Positions 8,125 to 16,388 of a stretch of 41,249 nt of DNA are shown piece by piece; position 1 is the stretch's first letter, and every line of letters begins with the position of its first letter. This DNA comes from an uncultured Bacteroidales bacterium (lineage in GTDB: Bacteria > Bacteroidota > Bacteroidia > Bacteroidales > FEN-979), in contig CAIYUC010000023.1 in assembly GCA_903929315.1 (NCBI GenBank), forward strand, positions 1-41,249, read 5' to 3'. The notes beneath the pieces are model-generated. The model did not search any database. It had not been told where the DNA came from and saw only the letters and a list, made by a program, of their open reading frames with translations. The position numbers and the translations under genes were made by a program.

Positions 8125-9213
8125 ATGGCTTTTAGTATTTATGACTTCACTTCATTTAACCAGGCAATCGATCATGCACTGTATGCTTCACTGCCTCCGG
8201 TATTGGCGGTGATCGTTGAAATGACCATCATCGGACTGGTTTTCCTTGTGTTTTATGCCGTGGTCGGTTTGTTCCTTGTATATGCCGAACGAAAAGTCTG
8301 TGCCTTCATGCAAAACCGTGTCGGACCGAACAGGGTTGGCCCTTATGGGATCTTCCAGACCATTGCCGACTTCATCAAGCTTTTGATGAAAGAACTTATC
8401 TCCATTAAAAATTCCGACAAACTATTATTTAATCTTGCCCCTTTTATCGTCATCATAGCCTCTTTTATGGCCATTGCTGCTATTCCTTTTGGAAAAGGAC
8501 TTCAGGCTATTGATTTCGATATTGGCATCTTGTATGTCATTGCTGTATCTTCGCTTGGCGTGGTGGGTATTTTACTGGCGGGGTGGTCGAGCAATAATAA
8601 ATATTCGCTCATTGGCGCTATGCGAAGCGGCGCGCAGATCATCAGTTATGAACTTTCGGTGGGTTTATCCCTTTTGACCATTATCGTGCTGGCCGGGACA
8701 ATGCAATTCTCGCAGATCGTAGAAGGACAGGCGAATGGCTGGTTTATTTTTAAAGGTCATATACCGGCATTCATCGCATTTATTCTTTTCCTTATCGCTT
8801 CAACAGCAGAAACAAACCGTGGTCCGTTTGACCTCGCGGAAGCAGAATCGGAACTCACCGCTGGGTTCCATACAGAATATTCAGGGATCAAATTCGCCTT
8901 TTTCTTTCTTGCCGAATACATGAACATGTTTATTGTCGCTTCCATTGCTGCCACTGTATTTCTTGGCGGATGGATGCCTTTTCACTTCAGCGGTTGGGCA
9001 GGATTCAATCATGTTATGGACTATATTCCACCGTTTGTCTGGTACCTTGGTAAAACGGCCTTTGTGATATTCCTGATGATGTGGTTCAAATGGACATTTC
9101 CACGACTTCGTATTGATCAGCTCCTGAACCTGGAGTGGAAGTATCTGCTCCCGATAAACCTGGTCAATATCCTGGTCATGGCGTTTATAGTATTAATGGG
9201 TTGGCATTTTTAG
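8125..9213 (+). CDS. nuoH: NADH-quinone oxidoreductase subunit H
   Basis: 362 aa, membrane subunit joining the peripheral arm to the ion-pumping arm. The conserved loops [39 protein letters not shown] and [17 protein letters not shown] line the quinone tunnel and the proton-input channel. Eight or nine hydrophobic helices are evident. It sits 12 bp after nuoD and 6 bp before nuoI. Confidence 0.96.
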   Translation: MAFSIYDFTSFNQAIDHALYASLPPVLAVIVEMTIIGLVFLVFYAVVGLFLVYAERKVCAFMQNRVGPNRVGPYGIFQTIADFIKLLMKELISIKNSDKLLFNLAPFIVIIASFMAIAAIPFGKGLQAIDFDIGILYVIAVSSLGVVGILLAGWSSNNKYSLIGAMRSGAQIISYELSVGLSLLTIIVLAGTMQFSQIVEGQANGWFIFKGHIPAFIAFILFLIASTAETNRGPFDLAEAESELTAGFHTEYSGIKFAFFFLAEYMNMFIVASIAATVFLGGWMPFHFSGWAGFNHVMDYIPPFVWYLGKTAFVIFLMMWFKWTFPRLRIDQLLNLEWKYLLPINLVNILVMAFIVLMGWHF

Positions 9214-9219
9214 AGAGCT

Positions 9220-9699
9220 ATGAATAGTTTCTTCAAATATTTCACAGATATATACAGTGGTGTAAAATCCTTACTCACAGGTATGGGTGTCACCGGAAAA
9301 TATTTCTTCAGTCCAGGGCAGATCGTTACGGAGCAATACCCGGAAAACCGGAAAACACTCAAAATGGCTGAGCGGTTCAAAGGGGAAGTGATCATGCCGC
9401 ATGATGAAAATAATCAGCACCGCTGTACCGGTTGCGGGATTTGCGAATTGAACTGCCCCAACGGTTCCATCGAGATTATTTCCACCCGTATCGAAACACC
9501 TGAGGGGAAAAAAGTTCGCATCATTGATAAACACATTTACCATTTATCAATGTGTACCTTTTGCGGATTGTGTATCAAAACCTGCCCTTCTGATTCCCTG
9601 GCATGGGGACAGGAATTCGAGCATGCGGTTTTTGACCGTTCAAAGCTGACCAAGGTTTTAAATCAACCCGGATCATCCATTATTAAAGGTATAGAATAA
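9220..9699 (+). CDS. nuoI: NADH-quinone oxidoreductase subunit I (2x[4Fe-4S])
   Basis: 159 aa. It has two ferredoxin motifs for clusters N6a and N6b: Cys69-x2-Cys72-x2-Cys75-x3-Cys79 (CTGCGICELNCP) and Cys112-x2-Cys115-x2-Cys118-x3-Cys122 (CTFCGLCIKTCP). With nuoE, nuoF and nuoG absent, NuoI and NuoB are the only iron-sulfur subunits encoded here. NuoI is therefore a plausible entry point for a soluble donor such as ferredoxin. The stop overlaps the nuoJ start by one base. Confidence 0.95.
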   Translation: MNSFFKYFTDIYSGVKSLLTGMGVTGKYFFSPGQIVTEQYPENRKTLKMAERFKGEVIMPHDENNQHRCTGCGICELNCPNGSIEIISTRIETPEGKKVRIIDKHIYHLSMCTFCGLCIKTCPSDSLAWGQEFEHAVFDRSKLTKVLNQPGSSIIKGIE

Positions 9700-10208
9700 T
9701 GACGACCAATCAATTCATGTTTTTCCTGTTCGCGACGATCATTGTGGTCTTTTCTGTTCTCACTGTGACCAGTCGCCGGATCCTGCGGGCAGCCACTTTC
9801 CTTTTATTCGTCCTGGTTTCCACTGCAGGTTTGTATTTCATGCTGAAATTCAATTTCCTGGCTGCCATCCAGCTGACATTATATGCCGGAGGGATCGTCG
9901 TACTGATCATCTTCTCGATCCTGCTGACAAGCCAGATCGCTGAAAAATTGGAACAGCCTGCCCTAACCAAAAAGATTTTCGCCGGACTGGCAGCAGTCAT
10001 AGGTGCATCGCTTTGCATATATACTATCTTGTTGTACAATTTTATACCATCCAACCTGCCTTCCATCGGAACAAATGTTGATACGATTGGACAAGCTCTT
10101 ATCAGCACCGGGAAGTATGGATATGCATTGCCTTTTGAAGTTATCAGTATCCTTCTTCTTTCCGCAATGATTGGTTCGATCATTGTTGCAAAAAAAAGAA
10201 AGGATTAA
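9699..10208 (+). CDS. nuoJ: NADH-quinone oxidoreductase subunit J
   Basis: 169 aa with five predicted transmembrane helices. QLTLYAGGIVVLIIFSILLT is the conserved third helix containing the pi-bulge region. The C-terminal helix PFEVISILLLSAMIGSIIVA matches the family. It overlaps the nuoI stop by one base, and nuoK follows after 28 bp. Confidence 0.94.
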   Translation: MTTNQFMFFLFATIIVVFSVLTVTSRRILRAATFLLFVLVSTAGLYFMLKFNFLAAIQLTLYAGGIVVLIIFSILLTSQIAEKLEQPALTKKIFAGLAAVIGASLCIYTILLYNFIPSNLPSIGTNVDTIGQALISTGKYGYALPFEVISILLLSAMIGSIIVAKKRKD

Positions 10209-10236
10209 TTCATCTGTATAATAAAGACAAAGAATT

Positions 10237-10554
10237 ATGTTTGAGGGCGTTCCATTAACCTGGTTTCTGATCGTGGCAACGATCATGTTTTTCATCGGTA
10301 TTTATGGATTTCTGGTGAGAAAAAACCTGATCACGATCCTGATGTCACTCGAATTGATCCTGAATTCAGTGAATATCAATTTTGTTGCATTTAACAAGCT
10401 GCTCTATCCGCAACATATGGAAGGCATGTTCTTTACTGTATTTGTCATTGCGGTTGCCGCTGCTGAAGCATCTGTCGCCATTGCCATCATTATCAATATA
10501 TACAGACGTCTTATCAATATTGATGTTGAAAGGATTGACGAAATGAAATACTAA
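10237..10554 (+). CDS. nuoK: NADH-quinone oxidoreductase subunit K
   Basis: 105 aa, three transmembrane helices, homologous to MrpC. The two buried glutamates needed for ion translocation are present, in MSLELILNSVNINFVAF and in AAEASVAIAIIINIYR. It is followed by an unusually long 108-bp gap to nuoL that contains a heptamer array. Confidence 0.95.
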   Translation: MFEGVPLTWFLIVATIMFFIGIYGFLVRKNLITILMSLELILNSVNINFVAFNKLLYPQHMEGMFFTVFVIAVAAAEASVAIAIIINIYRRLINIDVERIDEMKY

Positions 10555-10563
10555 CAGGAAATT

Positions 10564-10650
10564 CAGAATGCAGAATGCAGGAATTGATAAGAAATATTAT
10601 GTTTTTTAATCGTACATCGTAAATCGTACATCGTAAATCGTACATCGTAA
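10564..10650. repeat. heptamer arrays in the nuoK-nuoL gap
   Basis: cagaatg is repeated twice (10564-10577). Then atcgtac and atcgtaa alternate for six units (10609-10650), both with an exact 7-bp period. The array stops 12 bases before the nuoL ATG and lies within the operon transcript. Other gaps in this operon are -10 to 38 bp, so the array accounts for the extra length. Confidence 0.9.
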
Positions 10651-10662
10651 ATTTTTCTATCT

Positions 10663-12585
10663 ATGATTAATTTCAGTTATACGGTCTTTATTGTCCTGAT
10701 CCCTTTGATCTTTTTTGTGCTGCTTGGATTTTTTGGGAATAAGTTCAAACCTTTGGTATCCGGGATTATCGGCACTTCCGGACTGTTTATTTCCTTCCTG
10801 CTTTCCTGTTATACGGCTTATCAATACTTTTTTGTGGTTCCCAAAATAGCGGGCGCTTTTCCGAAACTGATTGCATACAATACCGTTTGGCTCAGGTTCA
10901 CTGATACGTTGCATATCGATCTGGGTGTGCTGCTTGACCCGATTTCGGTTATGATGCTGATTGTCATCACCACTGTTTCCTTTATGGTTCATTTATACAG
11001 CATAGGATACATGAAAGGAGAGAAAGGGTATGAACGATTTTTTTCCTTCTTGTCCCTGTTCACTTTCTCGATGTTAGGCCTGGTGATCGCTACAAATATT
11101 TTCCAGATGTATATTTTCTGGGAACTTGTCGGCGTTTCTTCTTATCTGCTGATTGGCTTTTATTACGAAAAAGACTCAGCTGTTGCCGCTTCCAAGAAAG
11201 CCTTCATTGTTACGCGTTTTGCCGACCTGGGATTCCTGATTGGGATCCTGATCTTATCTATTACTACTAAAACTTTCGATTTCATATCACTCACTGACCC
11301 TAAAGGTCCTGCATTGCAGCAAGGCAGCTCGATCCTCTTCCTTGGTCTGTCAACGATGACCTGGTCGATGATCTTTGTATTCATGGGAGGTGCAGGAAAA
11401 TCAGCCATGTTCCCGTTGCATATCTGGCTGCCCGATGCCATGGAAGGTCCGACGCCTGTTTCCGCGTTGATCCATGCGGCAACGATGGTCGTAGCCGGTG
11501 TTTACCTGGTAGCCCGGATGTTCCCAATCTTTGTTATTTCGGCCCCGGCTGCCCTGACAGTTGTCGCCTATGTAGGCGCTTTCACTTCCTTGTTTGCGGC
11601 GGTGATTGCCTGTACACAATATGATATTAAAAGGGTTCTTGCATACTCTACCATGTCACAAATCGGTTATATGATGCTCGCATTAGGGGTCTCCGGGTAT
11701 GGGGGTCATGAGGGCTTAGGGTATATGGCTTCTATGTTCCACCTCTTCACACATGCTTTTTTTAAGGCATTACTCTTCCTTTGTGCAGGGGCGATCATAC
11801 ATGCTGTTCACACCAATTACATGACGGAAATGGGGGGGCTCAGAAAACATCTTCCCATCACACATCTCACATTTCTTATTGCATGCTTTGCTATTGCAGG
11901 GATTCCCCCGTTTGCAGGATTCTTCAGTAAGGATGAGATCCTTGCCGCAGCTTTTGAAAATAATAAATTGCTATGGGCTGTCGAATATGCAGTGGCCGGT
12001 ATTACGGCATTCTACATGTTCCGCCTTTATTACCGCATTTTCTGGGGAAAAGAGCAACATTATTCTCACCCACCGCATGAAGCGCCGCTTGTGATGACCA
12101 TTCCATTGATGCTGCTGGCCGTGGGTGCGATCCTTGCCGGATTGGTTCCGTTTCAGAATCTTGTGACCTCGGACAGCCTGCCGTTTGAAAATCATATTGA
12201 ATTGGGAATTGCGATCCCCTCCATACTGATCGCCTTGCTTGGTATAGGCATAGCAACGATTTTTTACCGAAAAGAAACAAACCTTCCCCAAAAGATCACC
12301 CGGACTTTGGGTAGCTTTTATACAGCAGCATACCACAAATTCTATTTTGATGAGCTTTATCTTTTTATCACGAAAAAGATCCTTTTCGATCGTGTTTCAA
12401 CACCTGTCGCCTGGTTTGACCGTCATATTGTCGATGGAATGATGAACGGGGTCTCCTATGTGACCAATTCCGTATCCGGCAGGATCAAAGGATTCCAGTC
12501 GGGACAACTGCAGCAGTATGCGTGGGTTTTTGTATCAGGAGCAATAGCACTGGCGCTGGCTTTCATCTATTTATGGACTCTTTAA
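10663..12585 (+). CDS. nuoL: NADH-quinone oxidoreductase subunit L
   Basis: 640 aa, antiporter-like subunit with the long C-terminal lateral helix. Conserved elements include FWELVGVSSYLLIGFYYEK (essential Glu), GAGKSAMFPLHIWLPDAMEG with the channel Lys, TPVSALIHAATMVVAGVYL, and the discontinuous-helix region AGIPPFAGFFSKDEIL. Length and topology are normal. The gene follows the repeat-containing gap after nuoK and precedes nuoM by 11 bp. Confidence 0.96.
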   Translation: MINFSYTVFIVLIPLIFFVLLGFFGNKFKPLVSGIIGTSGLFISFLLSCYTAYQYFFVVPKIAGAFPKLIAYNTVWLRFTDTLHIDLGVLLDPISVMMLIVITTVSFMVHLYSIGYMKGEKGYERFFSFLSLFTFSMLGLVIATNIFQMYIFWELVGVSSYLLIGFYYEKDSAVAASKKAFIVTRFADLGFLIGILILSITTKTFDFISLTDPKGPALQQGSSILFLGLSTMTWSMIFVFMGGAGKSAMFPLHIWLPDAMEGPTPVSALIHAATMVVAGVYLVARMFPIFVISAPAALTVVAYVGAFTSLFAAVIACTQYDIKRVLAYSTMSQIGYMMLALGVSGYGGHEGLGYMASMFHLFTHAFFKALLFLCAGAIIHAVHTNYMTEMGGLRKHLPITHLTFLIACFAIAGIPPFAGFFSKDEILAAAFENNKLLWAVEYAVAGITAFYMFRLYYRIFWGKEQHYSHPPHEAPLVMTIPLMLLAVGAILAGLVPFQNLVTSDSLPFENHIELGIAIPSILIALLGIGIATIFYRKETNLPQKITRTLGSFYTAAYHKFYFDELYLFITKKILFDRVSTPVAWFDRHIVDGMMNGVSYVTNSVSGRIKGFQSGQLQQYAWVFVSGAIALALAFIYLWTL

Positions 12586-12596
12586 ACCGTTAACGA

Positions 12597-14099
12597 ATGG
12601 ATAACCTTACTTTATTTATCATTATCCCGCTTCTTACCATCTTTGGGATCCTGTTCTGCAGGGATCACAAACAGGTAAAGATCGTTTCGGCTATTGGCAT
12701 GAGTCTCCAACTAATCAATGCCGGTATACTTATCACTATGTTTCTTCTCCAGCGTGCTGCCGGTAATACCGACATGATGTTATTTGTAAAAGATGTCGTA
12801 TGGTACCCAAGCTTAAACATTCATTATTTTGTTGGTGTTGACGGGATCTCTGTGGCTATGATCGGACTCACCTCCATTGTCATATTTGCCGGTATTTTTG
12901 CTTCCTGGGAGGTGAAAGACCTCTCCAAGGAATTCTTTATATCCCTGATTTTCCTTTCATCCGGGGTTTTCGGGTTCTTTATTTCCCTTGATCTGTTCAC
13001 TTTATTCCTTTTTTACGAAGTTGCCGTGATACCTATGTACCTTTTGATCGGGATCTGGGGTACTGGTCCGAGGCATTATTCGGCCATGAAACTGACCCTG
13101 ATGCTGATGGGAGGATCTGCGTTGATCCTGGTCGGTTTGCTCGGACTCTATTTTCATTCCAACCCATCCGGAGGGCCCCTTACTTTCAGCATTCCTGCGA
13201 TCTCCTTGGTCCATATCCCACCCGATGTTCAACGGTTCTTCTTCCCGTTTCTCTTTGTCGGGTTTGGTGTTCTCGGAGCCTTATTTCCATTTCATACCTG
13301 GTCACCCGACGGGCATGCTTCAGCGCCAACGGCCGTTTCCATGCTTCATGCGGGTGTTCTGATGAAACTGGGGGGTTACGGTTGTTTTCGTGTTGCCGTA
13401 TTCTTATTGCCCGATGCAGCTCACCAATTGGCCTGGATCTTTATCATCCTTACTACCATTAGTGTTATTTATGGTGCTTTTGGCGCCATCTGGCAGAAAG
13501 ACCTGAAATACATCAATGCCTATTCTTCCGTCAGCCATTGTGGCCTTGTATTGTTCGCTATACTGATGTTCAATAAAACAGCCATGAACGGCGCCATCCT
13601 GCAAATGATCTCCCACGGTATCATGACAGCTCTTTTCTTTGCTTTGATCGGGATGATCTATGGAAGAACACATACCCGGTACATTAATGAAATGGGGGGA
13701 TTGATGAAAGTCATGCCGTTCCTTGCCGTTTGTTATGTGATCGCCGGTCTTGCATCGCTTGGCCTGCCTGGTTTCAGCGGATTCGTTGCAGAAATGACCA
13801 TTTTCGTCGGCGCATTTCAACACAATGATGTATTTCACCGGGTTGTCACGGTCATCGCGGTTTCCTCCATTGTCGTTACGGCAGTGTACATATTGAGAGT
13901 CGTCGGAATGCTCCTTCTTGGCAGGATCAAAAATGATCATTACCTGGAGATCACGGATGCCAAATGGTATGAAAAACTGAGCACCGGCGTATTAATCTTT
14001 AGTATTACAGCCATCGGACTTGCTCCATTGTGGTTGTCGGAATTGATAAATAACGGGTTGGGACCGATAATTGATAGATTGTTGGTAGTTGCACACTAA
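12597..14099 (+). CDS. nuoM: NADH-quinone oxidoreductase subunit M
   Basis: 500 aa, antiporter-like pump subunit. LFLFYEVAVIPMYLLIGIWG carries the conserved Glu, FPFHTWSPDGHASAPTAVSM the channel motif, and LASLGLPGFSGFVAEMTIFV the second broken helix. About fourteen helices are expected. It sits between nuoL (11 bp) and nuoN (38 bp). Confidence 0.96.
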   Translation: MDNLTLFIIIPLLTIFGILFCRDHKQVKIVSAIGMSLQLINAGILITMFLLQRAAGNTDMMLFVKDVVWYPSLNIHYFVGVDGISVAMIGLTSIVIFAGIFASWEVKDLSKEFFISLIFLSSGVFGFFISLDLFTLFLFYEVAVIPMYLLIGIWGTGPRHYSAMKLTLMLMGGSALILVGLLGLYFHSNPSGGPLTFSIPAISLVHIPPDVQRFFFPFLFVGFGVLGALFPFHTWSPDGHASAPTAVSMLHAGVLMKLGGYGCFRVAVFLLPDAAHQLAWIFIILTTISVIYGAFGAIWQKDLKYINAYSSVSHCGLVLFAILMFNKTAMNGAILQMISHGIMTALFFALIGMIYGRTHTRYINEMGGLMKVMPFLAVCYVIAGLASLGLPGFSGFVAEMTIFVGAFQHNDVFHRVVTVIAVSSIVVTAVYILRVVGMLLLGRIKNDHYLEITDAKWYEKLSTGVLIFSITAIGLAPLWLSELINNGLGPIIDRLLVVAH

Positions 14100-14137
14100 A
14101 AGATGAGCCCAGGATATAATTCAAAAATAATTGACAG

Positions 14138-15547
14138 ATGCTTATAATGAGACATGAATTGCTGCTGGTTATTATCACAGTAATCCTTTTACTTGTCGAG
14201 ATCTTTTTACCAGATAACCGGAAACATACGATCATACTGCCGTCCATTCTTTTATTTTTCATTGTGACGGTTTTGGGTTTTATTCCCGGACCAACAGGGG
14301 AACTCTTTGGAGGAATGTATGCAACGACTCCTCTCATCCTGACAATGAAAAATATCCTGAACCTCGGGGTCCTGATCATTTTCATTCAGTCGGTCAATTG
14401 GCTTAAAAAAATTGAAAACAAAGGAAAGATAGGGGAATATTATCTGATCCTTCTTTCCACACTGATAGGGATGGATTATATGATCTCCTCAGGTGATTTC
14501 CTGATGTTCTACCTGGGACTTGAGCTTGCCACGATCCCTCTGGCTACCCTGGCTGCCTGGGAACGGTTCAAGGAGAAATCAGCCGAAGCAGGGGTGAAAC
14601 TGATCTTTACCTCTGCACTGTCATCGGGCATCCTCCTTTATGGGATCTCCATGATCTATGGCACCACGGGATCCGTTTATTTCAGGGAAGTTATGGGAGC
14701 ATTCAATGCCACTCCCTTACAGGTCCTGGCTTTCATTTTCTTTTTCGCAGGAATGGCATTCAAAATTGCCATCGTCCCGTTCCATCTGTGGATCGCTGAT
14801 GTATACGAAGGGTCACCGATAAACATTACATCTTATCTGTCTGTGATATCCAAAGGGGCTGCTGTTTTTATCCTGATGATCATTTTATATACGGTATTCT
14901 ATAAAATTGCTTTACTCTGGAGAGATGTGCTGTATGTAACCTCTATCCTGACCATGACGATCGGTAATCTTTTTGCTATCCGCCAGCGTAATATCAAACG
15001 GTTCCTCGCTTTTTCCTCCATAGCACAGGCGGGCTTCATCCTTCTCGGTCTCATCGGACAAAGCCAGCTTGGAATGACAACCGTCATTTATTTTGTCCTG
15101 GTTTATATCTTCTCCAACCTGGGAGCTTTTGGTGTTGCAGGGATAATTTCCAACGTTACAGGAAAAGAGAGCATCGATGATTATGACGGTTTGTACCGGA
15201 CCAATCCGTTATTGAGCCTTACCATGATGCTTGCCTTGTTCTCCCTGGCAGGAATTCCGCCGGTAGCAGGCTTCTTCGGGAAATTTTTCCTGTTCACTGC
15301 TGCGGCACAAAAAGGGCTTTACCTGCTGGTTATCATCGGTGTTTTAAATACAATCATTTCACTTTACTACTATTTGCTTGTTGTCAAAGCGATGTTCCTC
15401 AATACCAGCGACCAGCCCATCGCTTACTTCAGGAGTGATGCATATTCCCGGATCGGGTTGCTGATGTGTGTGGCCGGTATCGTGATCATTGGTTTTGCAA
15501 GCCCGGTTTATGAATTTATTTTGAGTCTTTCTCACGGATTGTATTAA
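14138..15547 (+). CDS. nuoN: NADH-quinone oxidoreductase subunit N
   Basis: 469 aa, third antiporter-like subunit. FYLGLELATIPLATLAAWER, AGMAFKIAIVPFHLWIADVY and FSLAGIPPVAGFFGKFFLFT are the expected blocks. An in-frame ATG at 14147 is an alternative start. It is the last nuo gene. A G-rich palindrome follows at once (15551-15597), perhaps marking the end of the operon. Confidence 0.96.
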   Translation: MLIMRHELLLVIITVILLLVEIFLPDNRKHTIILPSILLFFIVTVLGFIPGPTGELFGGMYATTPLILTMKNILNLGVLIIFIQSVNWLKKIENKGKIGEYYLILLSTLIGMDYMISSGDFLMFYLGLELATIPLATLAAWERFKEKSAEAGVKLIFTSALSSGILLYGISMIYGTTGSVYFREVMGAFNATPLQVLAFIFFFAGMAFKIAIVPFHLWIADVYEGSPINITSYLSVISKGAAVFILMIILYTVFYKIALLWRDVLYVTSILTMTIGNLFAIRQRNIKRFLAFSSIAQAGFILLGLIGQSQLGMTTVIYFVLVYIFSNLGAFGVAGIISNVTGKESIDDYDGLYRTNPLLSLTMMLALFSLAGIPPVAGFFGKFFLFTAAAQKGLYLLVIIGVLNTIISLYYYLLVVKAMFLNTSDQPIAYFRSDAYSRIGLLMCVAGIVIIGFASPVYEFILSLSHGLY

Positions 15548-15550
15548 TTC

Positions 15551-15597
15551 CCCACCCCTTTGCCCCTCCCCCATGGGGGAGGGGTAGGGGGAGGGGT
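15551..15597. repeat. G/C-rich palindrome with G-quadruplex potential
   Basis: cccctccccc (15563-15572) and gggggagggg (15575-15584) pair around AT. The right side continues to give four runs of 4-5 G separated by 1-2 bases (15575-15596). A related G-rich inverted element lies at 37871-37942. It may act as a transcript end for nuo, but there is no T tract. Confidence 0.8.
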
Positions 15598-15609
15598 AAA
15601 CATTCATTT

Positions 15610-15939
15610 ATGGGACTTAACAAAGGAAAACATAACGTAACTGAAATCGAAGGAGTGCGTTGTACAGTCGTCGAAACAGGGCTTTCTGAAAGCCGAGCGC
15701 TCTTTCTAAAAGAGTTACTGGTTCATAATCACTTTGATGTCAAGATGGAATTGGAAAAAGGAAAGGATGGTTCTCCCTTGGGGACCTATATTCTTGGCGT
15801 TACCGATCTTCTGTTCAACCCGGTGATTGCCGTTTATGGACACAGGTTGATGAGAAATGACGGTCATACAGTTACACCGGCTTACTGGAATCAGTGGCAG
15901 GCAGATCCTGACATTCCTTACTGGATGGTGACTAAATAA
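15610..15939 (+). CDS. conserved hypothetical protein, 109 aa
   Basis: I do not recognise a named domain. The protein is soluble and mixed alpha/beta, starts MGLNKGKHNVTEIEGVRCTV and ends in PDIPYWMVTK. It lacks cysteine motifs apart from one Cys in the first strand. It contains LGVTDLLFNPVIAVYGHRL, which resembles small Bacteroidetes proteins that pair with membrane or envelope genes. It lies 62 bp after nuoN and 7 bp before a small membrane-protein gene, so those two are probably co-transcribed. A link to complex I is possible only by position. Confidence 0.7.
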   Translation: MGLNKGKHNVTEIEGVRCTVVETGLSESRALFLKELLVHNHFDVKMELEKGKDGSPLGTYILGVTDLLFNPVIAVYGHRLMRNDGHTVTPAYWNQWQADPDIPYWMVTK

Positions 15940-15946
15940 TGTCACG

Positions 15947-16150
15947 ATGGCAAAATTCAGCAAAATATTAGGCATTACGGTTTCCTCCCTGTTCATACTG
16001 TTCGGGATCTATCTTTTCACAAATCCTCCGCGGTTTGCTTATCTTTCCATTGAGATACGCATTATTTTCGCAATTTTTCTTCTTGTTTACGGAGCATGGC
16101 GACTGGTGAGGTATATTACAAAGGACCGGTCGAAGGAAGAAGAGAATTAA
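15947..16150 (+). CDS. small two-helix membrane protein, 67 aa
   Basis: There are two hydrophobic segments, at about residues 7-26 (LGITVSSLFILFGIYLF) and 35-53 (EIRIIFAIFLLVYGAWRL), followed by a charged tail. Such small proteins often sit directly upstream of the PstS-TPR-ExbB-ExbD block in Bacteroidetes. Here that block starts 4.3 kb further on, after the large exported protein gene. I propose that gene is an insertion, which is inference from gene order. Confidence 0.7.
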   Translation: MAKFSKILGITVSSLFILFGIYLFTNPPRFAYLSIEIRIIFAIFLLVYGAWRLVRYITKDRSKEEEN

Positions 16151-16307
16151 ATAGCGAAATAGCGAAAAATTCAAACTTCATAAATCGTTGCTCAATATTC
16201 AATATTCTATCGAGCCTGCCTCAAAAGACAAAAATCACCGCAAAGACACTAATAATTCATAAATTTTTCTCTGCGTCTCTGCGCCTCTGCGGTATAAGGT
16301 CTCCGCG
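16151..16307. repeat. cluster of short arrays (8-bp and 7-bp units)
   Basis: atagcgaa occurs twice (16151-16166) and is the reverse complement of ttcgctat in the array at 32752-32799. caatatt occurs twice (16193-16206). tctctgcg, tctctgcg, cctctgcg and, one unit later, tctccgcg keep an 8-bp period over 16268-16307. No gene is supported between 16151 and 16388. An ATG at 16308 is in frame with the following gene but lies before the putative promoter. Confidence 0.75.
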
Positions 16308-16359
16308 GTGGAGCCTAATAATCCAAAATCCAAACGTATTCAATTATCAATAAATTTAC

Positions 16360-16367
16360 TATATTTG
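16360..16367 (+). promoter_or_regulatory. -7 box TATATTTG for the large exported protein gene
   Basis: TATATTTG matches TANNTTTG and lies 21 bp before ATG 16389. No clear -33 TTTG is found 19-21 bp upstream, so the call is tentative. Confidence 0.35.
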
Positions 16368-16388
16368 TTAGGTTATTATTTATGGGTA

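Noticed and set aside
9710..10183. 157-residue minus-strand open frame within nuoJ
   Set aside because: Shadow of the nuoJ coding strand; no family match.
13404..13940. 178-residue minus-strand open frame within nuoM
   Set aside because: Shadow of a conserved gene on the opposite strand, with no recognisable domain.
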